Below, piece by piece: positions 14,944 to 23,643 of a stretch of DNA of 54,560 nucleotides. Location of the stretch: assembly GCF_900110645.1 (NCBI RefSeq), contig NZ_FOFB01000035.1, positions 1 through 54,560 of the forward strand. The letters are read 5' to 3'. Each line of letters opens with the position of its first letter. Positions within the stretch are counted from its first letter, which is position 1. The position numbers were made by a program, and so were the translations under genes. Source of the stretch: Neolewinella agarilytica. Its GTDB lineage: Bacteria > Bacteroidota > Bacteroidia > Chitinophagales > Saprospiraceae. The notes beneath the pieces are model-generated. The model did no database searches. It saw nothing but the letters and a program-made list of their open reading frames with translations, and had not been told where the DNA came from.

Positions 14944-17235
14944 CTACCGCAACGCCCACCGCCACCCCCAAAACCAGCGCCGCCCCTGATTGGAGGCATA
15001 CACGTAAGTCGGGTCAAAAGCCAGCGCCTGGGGGTTATTCGCAGTGGGAATAACGCTGCCGTCTTCGGCAAAATCAACGTCGCGATCGAAGGGATCAAAG
15101 GAGCGGGCAATGCTGTTGGCCGGAGGGGTGTAGTTGAGCAGATTTTTAATACCGCCGTAGATCTCCATGCCGTTAGCAAAGGTTTTGGTCGCCTGGAGGT
15201 TCTGGATAGAAAACCAGGGCGACTGGGCCAGGCGCTGATCCAACTCGCCCAACAGCGGAAGATCCATCGGGCCGTAGACGTTACCCGTGTAATCGAACTT
15301 CAGGTGCCGCGTGAGCCAGGGCACGCTGATGCGCCAGACGGCCGAGAAGGTCTCCGTCAGCAGCTGCCGGTCGCGAACGCCATCCTCCTCAGTAAACACG
15401 TCCTGCAGCGTAGCGCCCAGGTTGACATTTGTGCCGCCCGCCGTGCTCCAGTCCAGGCTCAGGCTGACTCCCCGGCTAACGGCCGAGCCCTCCAGATTAG
15501 CGTAAATAATGGCGTTGACGTCCGTCTCGTAGTCCGGCAAAATCCGGTTATTGAAGAAGGTGTAGAAGGCCGTGGCGTCGAGGCCGATGACGCTCTTCGA
15601 CTGGGTGTAGAACTTGCGGACGTAGTTGAGGTTAGCGTTCCACGAACGCTCGGGCAACAGCTCTTCGGCAAAGATGACCTCCCGGGCGCCGGAGAGGGCG
15701 GCGTGATCTTCGGTAAACACATTCGCCACCCGGTAACCATTGCCCAGGCTCAGGCGAAATACATCAATATTGTGCTTTGAATTCCATTTATAGTTCAGCC
15801 GGGGCGTCAGGATATTTCCGTGAAGGGAGTTATGGTCATAGCGCAGCCCCATCAGTAAAGTGTGGTGATCATTGAGCCGCCATTCATCCTGGAGAAAGGC
15901 ACCCGGCAGGTGGATGCGGGAAGGTTGGTTGACGTTCGCATCGTCGCCAAAACCCGCCGTAACGGGCGTGTTATCATCATACCAGGTGTAGCGGTAGGAG
16001 CTGCCCATCAAGAGGTTATGGCTGCCCAGGGTCTTATTCCAGGTCAGCTGCCCGAAGCCGACGTATTGCTGAGCGATGTAGACCGTTTCGCCGTAGACGG
16101 AGTTCTGATCATGGCCGTTGGCCGAGAACTGAAAGGTGAGGTTTTCTCGGGTAGGCAGTTGGTAGGTACCGAAGGTTTCCCAACGATTGGTATAGATGCT
16201 TTCACCGTAGACCTCGTTGCCGCCCCGGTGCAGGCCTTTGTCCCAGTTCAGCTCTCCGCCGAAGCGATCTTCGTAGACGTAGCGACCAGCGAGGGTAAAG
16301 AGCTTGCCGTTTTTGCGGTCGAAGGACCATTTATTGAAAACGGAAATTCGATCCTGCAGGGTGACGTCCGTGAAGCCGTCTCCGTTATTATCCTTGGGTT
16401 GCTGGTAATTAAAGTAGTTGATGCCCAGGAGCGAGTGGGCGCGCTCCCCCACCCTGGCCCGCAGGCCCAGATCAGTATTGACTTCGCCCCAGCCGGAGAC
16501 CATGACGTCGGCTGCCACCACGGGAGCCTCCTCGGGGTCGAGGGTGATGACGTTGATCACGCCACCCACCGCTTCGGAGCCGTAGAGCGTGGAAGCGGGG
16601 CCCTTGACGACTTCCGTACGGGCAATCATACTTTGGGGAATACCGGTCAGGCCGTAGACGGTAGACAAACCGCTCACGATTGGCATTCCGTCAATGAGTA
16701 CCATGGTGTAGGGTCCTTCCAGTCCGTTGATGTGGATGTCTCCGGTATTACAGACCGCGCAGTTCAACTGCGGGCGAACACCGTTGACGTTCTGTAGGCT
16801 TTCAAAAACGCTCGGGGCCGGGTTGGCGCGGAAGAACTCTGCAGTGTAGACCTCAACGGGGACCGGGCTGTTGGCCCGGCTGACGGCCTTCATGGTGCCG
16901 GTGACGACGACTTGATCGAGCATAGCGGAACTTTCCTCCAGCTGTATCTCCAGTATTTTAGTCTCGCCTCCTTTCAATGAGACCTTTATCCCTTGCTTCG
17001 TATAGCCCAGCGCACTGATGCTTAAGGTATACTGACCGGCACTGAGTCCGGAGATTTTGAAGTTACCGTCTACATCCGCTACTACACCCCCGTCATTTGC
17101 TTGCAGGGCAATCGTCGCCATCGGGATGCCCGCTCCCTCAGCGTCCGTTACCAATCCGGAGATTGAGGACTGTTGTGCTGAGAGGCAGAAGCTGAGCAAG
17201 TGGACGAGCAAAAGAAGTCGAAAAAACAGGGACAT
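14944..17235 (-). CDS. TonB-dependent outer-membrane receptor
   Basis: 763 residues from the ATG at 17235 (signal peptide SLFFRLLLLVHLLSFCLSAQ). A carboxypeptidase-regulatory-like domain covers about residues 22-100 (SISGLVTDAEGAGIPMATI). The plug domain follows at about 105-215, with VLIDGMPIVSGLSTVYGL and VVKGPASTLYGSEAVGGVIN. A beta barrel fills the rest and ends in an aromatic-rich RRWFWGWRWALR. The plug contains NCAVCNTGD, a CxxC seen in a Bacteroidota receptor subgroup; the ligand cannot be deduced. No SusD-like gene is adjacent, so a glycan role is less likely than a metal, haem or small-molecule role. Divergent from a TetR regulator, with a double palindrome 55-92 nt upstream, so repression by that regulator is likely. 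Confidence 0.93.
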   Translation of the reverse strand: MSLFFRLLLLVHLLSFCLSAQQSSISGLVTDAEGAGIPMATIALQANDGGVVADVDGNFKISGLSAGQYTLSISALGYTKQGIKVSLKGGETKILEIQLEESSAMLDQVVVTGTMKAVSRANSPVPVEVYTAEFFRANPAPSVFESLQNVNGVRPQLNCAVCNTGDIHINGLEGPYTMVLIDGMPIVSGLSTVYGLTGIPQSMIARTEVVKGPASTLYGSEAVGGVINVITLDPEEAPVVAADVMVSGWGEVNTDLGLRARVGERAHSLLGINYFNYQQPKDNNGDGFTDVTLQDRISVFNKWSFDRKNGKLFTLAGRYVYEDRFGGELNWDKGLHRGGNEVYGESIYTNRWETFGTYQLPTRENLTFQFSANGHDQNSVYGETVYIAQQYVGFGQLTWNKTLGSHNLLMGSSYRYTWYDDNTPVTAGFGDDANVNQPSRIHLPGAFLQDEWRLNDHHTLLMGLRYDHNSLHGNILTPRLNYKWNSKHNIDVFRLSLGNGYRVANVFTEDHAALSGAREVIFAEELLPERSWNANLNYVRKFYTQSKSVIGLDATAFYTFFNNRILPDYETDVNAIIYANLEGSAVSRGVSLSLDWSTAGGTNVNLGATLQDVFTEEDGVRDRQLLTETFSAVWRISVPWLTRHLKFDYTGNVYGPMDLPLLGELDQRLAQSPWFSIQNLQATKTFANGMEIYGGIKNLLNYTPPANSIARSFDPFDRDVDFAEDGSVIPTANNPQALAFDPTYVYASNQGRRWFWGWRWALR

Positions 17236-17288
17236 GGCTGAGTTTGAGGTTATAATCCGTGGTAGAAACTCCCACAAATATACACTTG

Positions 17289-17328
17289 ACTAACTAAAAA
17301 GTTAGACTAATCTAACTTTTTAGTTAGT
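17289..17328. promoter_or_regulatory. Perfect 40-bp palindrome: two TetR-type operators
   Basis: CTAACTAAAAAGTTAG at 17290-17305 and its reverse complement at 17312-17327 are each a 6-4-6 dyad. Together they make one perfect palindrome with a 22-bp centre-to-centre distance (two helical turns). They lie between the divergent TonB receptor and TetR genes, the classic place for a TetR repressor acting on both. Confidence 0.8.
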
Positions 17329-17383
17329 TATCACAAATACTGCTACGTGAAGTGACCAGACGCGGCTGCTTCCACCCTTTCTC

Positions 17384-17401
17384 TGCACCTGCGGTAGCGC
17401 T
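17384..17401 (+). repeat. Dispersed repeat family 1, copy 7
   Basis: TGCACCTGCGGTAGCGCT after TCTC, 82 nt before the TetR start and in its direction. Confidence 0.85.
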
Positions 17402-17483
17402 AAACTATCATGATGAAAAGCCCCACCAATAAAAAAGATAGCATTACTATCAACTTTTTAAAAAAATAGCTGTTTGCCCAGCT

Positions 17484-18209
17484 ATGGCAATCCAGGTAAG
17501 AATTCTCCCGGCCCCCGACCTTTATTTACGTGACCCTCAGGATACGGAGTTGGGGCGTCGAATTTTATCTACCAGCATCCGGCTCATGGACGAGTTGGGA
17601 CTGGAGGCTTTCACCTTTAAAAAACTAGCCAAGGAACTGAGCTCAGCGGAAGCCAGTGTGTACCGCTATTTCAGCAGTAAGCATCAGCTGTTGCTTTACC
17701 TGGTGAGTTGGTACTGGGACTGGGTCCATCACCTCGTCAATCAGGCCATCGCCGGAGAACCAAGCCCCATTGCGCGACTGCGGGCAGCCGTGAGTGCGCT
17801 TACCCGTCCCTTTATTTCCAACCCCGGCGTCCCGTACATCGATGAACACCTGCTGCATCAGCTCGTCATCAATGAAGGCTCTAAAGCCTATCATACCAAG
17901 ATGGTAGACCAGGAAAACAACAAGGGCCTCTTTCTTGGTTACAAAAGCCTCACCGCCGAGATCAGCAACATGCTATTGGAGATCAACCCCGATTTCTCTT
18001 ACCCGCACAGCCTGGCCTCCTCTCTTTTCGAGATGGCCCATAATCATCCCTACTTCGCAGAACATCTTCCCCGCTTAACGGATTTAAAGAAAAGCAAGCA
18101 CCTCAGCGAAGAGCTCGATGAGATGCTGTGGTTCTGGGTCACCAGGTTGTTGGGATTATCGCTTGAAGTCCCCCAAAGCCAAAACGTCGTTGACCGACAA
18201 ATCGAATAA
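17484..18209 (+). CDS. TetR/AcrR-family transcriptional regulator
   Basis: 241 residues from the ATG at 17484. The DNA-binding domain is near residues 20-70: RILSTSIRLMDELGLEAFTF, then KKLAKELSSAEASVYRYFSSKHQLLLYLV, the standard TetR helix-turn-helix ending in YRYFxSK. The C-terminal ligand domain is helical and aromatic-rich with no recognised ligand. Divergent from the TonB receptor, with two symmetric operators between them, so it probably autoregulates and controls receptor expression. SulP follows in the same direction after 110 nt and might be under separate control. Confidence 0.92.
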   Translation: MAIQVRILPAPDLYLRDPQDTELGRRILSTSIRLMDELGLEAFTFKKLAKELSSAEASVYRYFSSKHQLLLYLVSWYWDWVHHLVNQAIAGEPSPIARLRAAVSALTRPFISNPGVPYIDEHLLHQLVINEGSKAYHTKMVDQENNKGLFLGYKSLTAEISNMLLEINPDFSYPHSLASSLFEMAHNHPYFAEHLPRLTDLKKSKHLSEELDEMLWFWVTRLLGLSLEVPQSQNVVDRQIE

Positions 18210-18319
18210 TTCCGCTGCGCCATAAGTACATACAGCGAAACCATTTTGCGGTAGTTTTTATTGAGCGCAGAACTTTCTATATCAGTAGTTACACACTTCA
18301 TCAGCCAAATTCACTTTTT

Positions 18320-19930
18320 ATGAGTCAGACTTCCACAACAGGCATTTCCGGTAATTGGCGCAGTGACCTGCCAGCCAGTATCGTTGTCTTTTTTGTTGCC
18401 TTACCGCTTTGCCTCGGTATTGCCCTGGCCAGTGGTGCGCCCTTATTTTCCGGTTTAATTGCGGGCATTGTAGGGGGTATTTTGGTTGGTGCCTTATCTG
18501 GTTCTCAGATTGGGGTCAGCGGCCCGGCCGCTGGATTGGCCGCCATCGTACTTACTTCCATTGGTACACTGGGTGGATTCGAGAACTTCCTGGTGGCCGT
18601 GGTTTTAGGCGGTTTCATCCAGATTGGATTTGGCGTGCTCAAAGCAGGCGTCATCGGTTATTACTTTCCTTCGGCGGTGATTAAGGGAATGCTTACCGGC
18701 ATTGGCCTCATCATCATTCTGAAACAGATTCCCCACTTCTTTGGGTGGGATGCTGATCCGGAAGGCGATGTAGCCTTTAATCAGGTCGACGGGGAGAACA
18801 CCTTCACGGAGATCATGAATCTTGGAGAACACATCAGCCCCGGCGCAACGATTATTGCGGTTATTGCCTTAGCTATTTTGCTGTTGTGGAGCATAGTGCT
18901 CAGTAAAAAAGGTAAAATTTTCACCCTCATCCAGGGTCCGTTGGTAGCCGTAGCTGCCGGCATCATTTTCTACATACTCACCAAAGACAACGAAGCGCTC
19001 GCTATTTCCAGTGAGCACCTCGTACAGGTTCCCGTACCGGATTCCTTTGATTCTTTCCTGGGCCAGTTCACCTTCCCGAATTTCGGTGCCATCACCCAAC
19101 CAGCCATCTGGGTTACCGCCTTTACGATCGCCCTGGTCGCCAGTCTGGAAACACTCCTTTGTGTGGAAGCCACGGACAAGCTTGACCCCGCAAAGCGGAT
19201 TACCCCTACCAACCGCGAATTGTTGGCTCAGGGAGCAGGTAACGTGGTATCGGGCCTGATTGGCGGATTGCCCATTACCCAGGTAATTGTTCGTAGTTCG
19301 GCTAACATTCAGTCTGGTGGTCGCACTAAATTTTCCGCCATCTTTCACGGTTTCCTGCTATTGATTTCGGTGATTCTCATCCCTACTCTGCTCAATAAAA
19401 TACCGCTTTCCGTACTGGCAGCCGTTCTGTTGATTGTCGGGTACAAACTGGCCAAGCCTTCCACCTTCAAGGCGATGTATGCTGCCGGACCAAAGCAGTT
19501 CATACCGTTTATCGTAACCGTTTTGGGTATCGTGTTTACGGATTTATTGACGGGCATCGGTATCGGCCTTGCGGTAGGCATTGTTATCATTCTGATCAAG
19601 AGCTACCAGAACTCTCACTTCCTCAACATTGAGGATAAGAGCAACGGAGTAAACAGAATTAAGATGACGCTGGCCGAAGAGGTGACCTTCTTTAACAAAG
19701 CCAGTATCCTGCGGGAACTCGATTCTCTTCCAGAAAACACTTACCTGGAACTCGACGTACGTAAGACGCGCTACCTGGATTACGACGTTGTAGAGATTCT
19801 GGAAGATTTCGCCTACAAGGCCAAAGAGCGTAACATCAACATCAAACTGATTTCTGAGCGTGGCACAGTTGAAAACCCGCCCAGCTATCTGGAATTTTTT
19901 GAACTGGCTCCCGCCGCAAGCGCTCATTAA
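18320..19930 (+). CDS. SulP-family anion transporter with STAS domain (probable bicarbonate)
   Basis: 536 residues. About 12 membrane segments fill residues 15-430. The SulP signature is at the N terminus (LPASIVVFFVALPLCLGIAL, then GSQIGVSGPAAGLAA). Later motifs ETLLCVEATDKLDP and RELLAQGAGNVVSGLIGGLP are typical of the branch near BicA-like carriers. The C-terminal STAS domain occupies about residues 440-530 (LELDVRKTRYLDYDVVEIL). The next gene, 57 nt downstream, is a beta-carbonic anhydrase, which makes Na+-linked bicarbonate uptake the best guess. Sulfate or another anion cannot be excluded. Confidence 0.93.
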   Translation: MSQTSTTGISGNWRSDLPASIVVFFVALPLCLGIALASGAPLFSGLIAGIVGGILVGALSGSQIGVSGPAAGLAAIVLTSIGTLGGFENFLVAVVLGGFIQIGFGVLKAGVIGYYFPSAVIKGMLTGIGLIIILKQIPHFFGWDADPEGDVAFNQVDGENTFTEIMNLGEHISPGATIIAVIALAILLLWSIVLSKKGKIFTLIQGPLVAVAAGIIFYILTKDNEALAISSEHLVQVPVPDSFDSFLGQFTFPNFGAITQPAIWVTAFTIALVASLETLLCVEATDKLDPAKRITPTNRELLAQGAGNVVSGLIGGLPITQVIVRSSANIQSGGRTKFSAIFHGFLLLISVILIPTLLNKIPLSVLAAVLLIVGYKLAKPSTFKAMYAAGPKQFIPFIVTVLGIVFTDLLTGIGIGLAVGIVIILIKSYQNSHFLNIEDKSNGVNRIKMTLAEEVTFFNKASILRELDSLPENTYLELDVRKTRYLDYDVVEILEDFAYKAKERNINIKLISERGTVENPPSYLEFFELAPAASAH

Positions 19931-19987
19931 TACTTCGGCAAAGCAATTTCAACTGTACTATCAATTTCTGAAAAAACTAATATCACC

Positions 19988-20620
19988 ATGGCAAAGCCAG
20001 CATACACCAAAGAAACCCAGGCACAGGTTACCCCAGCTTCCGCTCTACAGGAGCTGATGGATGGAAACGCCCGTTTCCTGAAACAATCACCAGCAGAGCG
20101 CTCATTAATCGAGCAGGTCGAACAGACCGCCCAGGGGCAATTCCCCATTGCCACCGTGCTCTGTTGTATTGATTCGCGCATCCCCGTTGAGATCGTATTT
20201 GATCAGGGGGTCGGCGATATTTTCACGGCTCGCATTGCGGGTAACTTTGTCAACGATGACATCCTGGGCAGTATGGAGTTTGCCTCCAAGCTGGCGGGTG
20301 CGAGAGTAATCATGGTACTTGGACACACCTCTTGTGGTGCCGTTAAGGGTGCTTGCGACCACGCTGAGCTAGGTCTGCTGACACAGATGCTCGATAAGAT
20401 TATGCCAGCCGTAAACGCCGTAAAAACACCGGAAGGGACAGATCGCAGCAGCAAGAATGCCGCTTTCGTCAATGAAGTAGCTGAAGTAAATGTCCGCCAT
20501 ACTGTTGCCGCCATTACGGAGCGCAGCAGCGTGCTGCGAGACATGGTGGACGCCGGTGAACTTATGGTGGTAGGTGCCATGTATGACGTGGCTTCCGGCA
20601 AAGTATCCCTGGTGGAATAA
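19988..20620 (+). CDS. Beta-class carbonic anhydrase
   Basis: 210 residues. Zinc ligands and the catalytic dyad are visible: CCIDSRIPVEIVFDQ (Cys and Asp-x-Arg) and GHTSCGAVKGA (His-x-x-Cys). Interconverts CO2 and bicarbonate. No clear signal peptide, so cytoplasmic. Co-directional and close to the SulP gene; together they would import bicarbonate and equilibrate it for anaplerotic carboxylation or pH control. Confidence 0.96.
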   Translation: MAKPAYTKETQAQVTPASALQELMDGNARFLKQSPAERSLIEQVEQTAQGQFPIATVLCCIDSRIPVEIVFDQGVGDIFTARIAGNFVNDDILGSMEFASKLAGARVIMVLGHTSCGAVKGACDHAELGLLTQMLDKIMPAVNAVKTPEGTDRSSKNAAFVNEVAEVNVRHTVAAITERSSVLRDMVDAGELMVVGAMYDVASGKVSLVE

Positions 20621-20646
20621 ATATAGTTAAGTGCTTTACCGGATAA

Positions 20647-20666
20647 GGCGCGGACGCAGGATGCAG
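20647..20666 (-). repeat. Dispersed repeat family 1, copy 8 (GCAGGATGCA variant)
   Basis: GGCGCGGACGCAGGATGCAG between the carbonic anhydrase stop and the ruvB promoter. Confidence 0.85.
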
Positions 20667-20756
20667 GGGGAGGTTTTTTAAGCGCCCGGGAACTGGCTCA
20701 CCCTCCCCCTTTCAAACATTTTCACCCCGTTCAAGCGAATTTGCCACTTAATTCAG

Positions 20757-20764
20757 TAAATTTG
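20757..20764 (+). promoter_or_regulatory. Bacteroidota -7 element TAAATTTG at ruvB
   Basis: Perfect TAnnTTTG ending 6 nt before the ATG at 20771. Transcription would start very near the initiation codon, giving a leaderless or nearly leaderless mRNA. Confidence 0.5.
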
Positions 20765-20770
20765 CCGGGT

Positions 20771-21799
20771 ATGAACGTCAATCTTGATCCAACTGCCGAT
20801 AACCTCCAACCGGAGGACAATGCCATGGAAAGGGCCTTACGCCCGGATTCTCTGGACGACTTTAGCGGGCAGCCCAAGATTGTAGAGAACCTCAAAGTAT
20901 TCATACAGGCTGCCGTGCAGCGCGGAGACAGCCTGGATCACGTCCTGCTGCATGGCCCTCCGGGCCTGGGCAAAACGACCCTGAGTCACATTATCGCTAA
21001 TGAACTGGGTGCAGAGATGAAGATGAGCTCGGGCCCCGTGCTGGAAAAAGCCGGTGACCTGGCCGGTCTGCTCACTAATCTCAACGCAGGCGACGTACTG
21101 TTCATCGATGAGATCCACCGCCTCAACAATGTGGTGGAGGAGTATCTCTATTCCGCGATGGAAGATTACCGGATTGACATCATGATTGACAGCGGGCCGA
21201 ACGCCCGCTCCGTACAAATCAGCCTGGAGCCTTTTACCCTCGTTGGGGCAACCACCCGGATGGGCTTACTTACAGCCCCGATGCGGGCGCGTTTCGGAAT
21301 CAACTGCCTGCTGGATTATTACGATGTTCCTACGCTGGTAAAGATCATTAAGCGCAGTTGCGACATTATGGGAGTTCCCGTCACGGACGACGGAGCCAGC
21401 GAGATTGCGCGGCGAAGCCGCGGCACCCCAAGAATTGCTAACGCCCTGCTGCGCCGCATCCGCGATTTTGCCCAAATCAAGGGCGACGGCATCATCGACA
21501 AGAAAATCGCTGACTATGGCCTTTCCGCGCTCAACGTAGACGAAGGCGGCCTTGACGAAATGGACAATAAGATCCTTGATGCCATCATCAATAAATTTAA
21601 GGGTGGGCCCGTTGGCCTGACGACCATTGCCACCGCCGTTGGCGAAGACGCCGGAACCATCGAAGAGGTTCATGAGCCTTTCCTGATTATGGAAGGCTAC
21701 CTGCAGCGGACCCCGCGCGGGCGGCAGGCAACAGAGAAAGCTTATCTCCACATTGGTGCTACCCCACCGGGTACCGTAGGGACTTTGTTCGAATTTTAA
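20771..21799 (+). CDS. ruvB: Holliday junction branch-migration helicase RuvB
   Basis: 342 residues from the ATG at 20771; a TTG at 20741 would add ten residues and lies before the promoter-like TAAATTTG. Walker A is [15 protein letters not shown], Walker [11 protein letters not shown], sensor 1 [11 protein letters not shown], and the arginine-finger region follows, with a C-terminal winged helix (GRQATEKAY near the end). Drives branch migration with RuvA. Length matches the family. Confidence 0.97.
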   Translation: MNVNLDPTADNLQPEDNAMERALRPDSLDDFSGQPKIVENLKVFIQAAVQRGDSLDHVLLHGPPGLGKTTLSHIIANELGAEMKMSSGPVLEKAGDLAGLLTNLNAGDVLFIDEIHRLNNVVEEYLYSAMEDYRIDIMIDSGPNARSVQISLEPFTLVGATTRMGLLTAPMRARFGINCLLDYYDVPTLVKIIKRSCDIMGVPVTDDGASEIARRSRGTPRIANALLRRIRDFAQIKGDGIIDKKIADYGLSALNVDEGGLDEMDNKILDAIINKFKGGPVGLTTIATAVGEDAGTIEEVHEPFLIMEGYLQRTPRGRQATEKAYLHIGATPPGTVGTLFEF

Positions 21800-21974
21800 A
21801 GATCGCAAAAAAAGGGAGCTATTTCCGGGGGGACAACCTCCCCTGCGAGCGAAGACTTTGCTGCTTTTTTCAGGCTCTTTTGGCACAGACCAACGTTAAA
21901 TTTGGTGGAAATTCCCGATATCACCAAGCCCGTATCGACGCTTAACGAAAAGGTTATACCAGCGAACGTTTGCC

Positions 21975-21992
21975 AACCTGAGCTTAACCTGA
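21975..21992 (+). promoter_or_regulatory. Pho-box-like direct repeat AACCTGA-4-AACCTGA
   Basis: Two identical 7-mers spaced by four bases (11-bp period), the geometry of a PhoB dimer site, 85 nt before the PhoD start. The sequence is not the enterobacterial Pho box, so this rests on spacing and on the phosphate-related operon downstream. Confidence 0.35.
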
Positions 21993-22077
21993 AGTGTCGA
22001 TAATTGCCAATTCCTTAAGGCAGCCTTCTCAGGTATTTAAGACCATCCCCACAACTTTGCCACTGCAAAGCAAAGCT

Positions 22078-23643
22078 ATGATCCGGTGGTGGCTCTTCCC
22101 GATTCTTTTTATGCTTTTCGGCGGTTGCCCAAGCCCCGAAAGGCCTCAGGTCCGACAAATATCACGGGCCAGCCTTCTTCCACTGGCCGGCCAGCGAACC
22201 ACGCCTGATGATCTCCGTCCTTCTCCATTCCCTTACGGGGTGGCCAGCGGAGACCCGCTGCCCGATGCGGTTATCTTATGGTCTATGCTCGACACGGCTG
22301 CCGCACGGCAAGACAGCCTGGTGAAATGGCAGATCAGCGAGGAGGCCGACTTTGCTCACATCCATTCATCGGGTACCGTAACCACCAAAGCCGACCGGCG
22401 ATATTCCATTAAAGTAGACGTCAGAGGACTACAGGAAAACACCAGCTACTACTACCGCTTTAAGCACCACCTGGGTTGGTCTTCTACGGGGCGAACCCGG
22501 ACAGCGCCTGCCCCTGACCAACAATTGGAAGCGATCACACTAGCCGTCGTCAGCTGCAACGCACTGGAATGGGGCTACATGAACGCATTCGGAAAAATTG
22601 CGGAAAGGAAGGACCTGACGGCAGTGGTGCACCTGGGAGACTACATTTACGAATACGCTTCCGGTGTTTACGGAGACACGAGTCTGGGCCGGTTTCACGA
22701 GCCCCGTCATGAAGTGGTAACGGCGGAAGACTACCACATCCGCTACGCCCAATACCGGCGGGAGCCTCAGCTACGGGCCGCGCATGAAGCCCATCCTTTC
22801 ATATGTGTATGGGACGATCATGAAGTTGCCAACGACAGTCATCTTTATGGCGCGGAAAACCATAATTCGGCGGAAGAAGGGGACTACCTCACCCGGATGA
22901 CCGCCGCTAAACGTGTCTACTACAACTGGATGCCCATCCGGGAGCAAGCTTCCGGAGCCATATATCGGAGGTTCCGCTTCGGAGAACTTGTCGATTTACA
23001 CATGCTGGACGAACGCCTGGCCGGGCGCAAGCCCCCCGCTGACAGCTTCGCCCCTCATGAACTGGCGGACAGCAGCCGTCGGATGCTGGGCGAGGACCAG
23101 CTCCAGTGGTTGTGTCGGGGTTTACGGGAAAGTCAAACGCGCTGGCAGCTAATCGGTAACCAGGTCCTCTTTGCCCGCCTCGACCTTAAAGATATTCTCC
23201 CGGAATATGCCGTCAATCTGGATGCCTGGGACGGTTACGCCTACGAACAGGGCAGGTTAAAAGACAGCCTTCGGGCTTATGGCGACTTCAACACCATCTT
23301 CCTGACCGGAGACACTCACTGCAGTTGGTATTTCGACATTGAAGATACCGACGGGCAGAGAATTGCCCATGAACTGGCCACTCCCAGTGTAAGCAGCGCC
23401 AACTATGATGAGCTCATTGGTGGTTGGGACACACTTGCTATTGCCCGATACCGCCTTTACCGGGACAACGAGCACCTGCACTATACGAACATAAAAGACC
23501 ACGGGTATCTCTCCCTGGAGCTAGGGGCGAACGAGGCTATCGCCCGGTTTCATTACAGCGAAAGTATCCGGTATGCGACCCGTCGGGAAAAATCTTTAAA
23601 AACTTACCAGATACCATATGTCCCAGTCAACCACCTTCAGTAA
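22078..23643 (+). CDS. PhoD-like alkaline phosphatase/phosphodiesterase lipoprotein
   Basis: 521 residues from the ATG at 22078, which opens a lipoprotein signal (FPILFMLFGGC, lipid Cys 17). PhoD motifs in order: FPYGVASGDPLPDAVILW (N-terminal domain), VVSCNALEWGYMNAF, AVVHLGDYIYEY, FICVWDDHEVANDSH and FLTGDTHCSWYFD. These supply the metal ligands of the calcium/iron PhoD fold. It would release phosphate from esters, perhaps phospholipid headgroups, at the cell envelope. Its 3' end overlaps btaA by 26 nt, so the two are translationally coupled, which points to a phosphate-starvation operon. Confidence 0.92.
   Translation: MIRWWLFPILFMLFGGCPSPERPQVRQISRASLLPLAGQRTTPDDLRPSPFPYGVASGDPLPDAVILWSMLDTAAARQDSLVKWQISEEADFAHIHSSGTVTTKADRRYSIKVDVRGLQENTSYYYRFKHHLGWSSTGRTRTAPAPDQQLEAITLAVVSCNALEWGYMNAFGKIAERKDLTAVVHLGDYIYEYASGVYGDTSLGRFHEPRHEVVTAEDYHIRYAQYRREPQLRAAHEAHPFICVWDDHEVANDSHLYGAENHNSAEEGDYLTRMTAAKRVYYNWMPIREQASGAIYRRFRFGELVDLHMLDERLAGRKPPADSFAPHELADSSRRMLGEDQLQWLCRGLRESQTRWQLIGNQVLFARLDLKDILPEYAVNLDAWDGYAYEQGRLKDSLRAYGDFNTIFLTGDTHCSWYFDIEDTDGQRIAHELATPSVSSANYDELIGGWDTLAIARYRLYRDNEHLHYTNIKDHGYLSLELGANEAIARFHYSESIRYATRREKSLKTYQIPYVPVNHLQ

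Noticed and set aside
17484..17500. Later start codon for the TetR gene
   Set aside because: The next ATG would remove the first helix of the DNA-binding domain, so the ATG at 17484 is kept.
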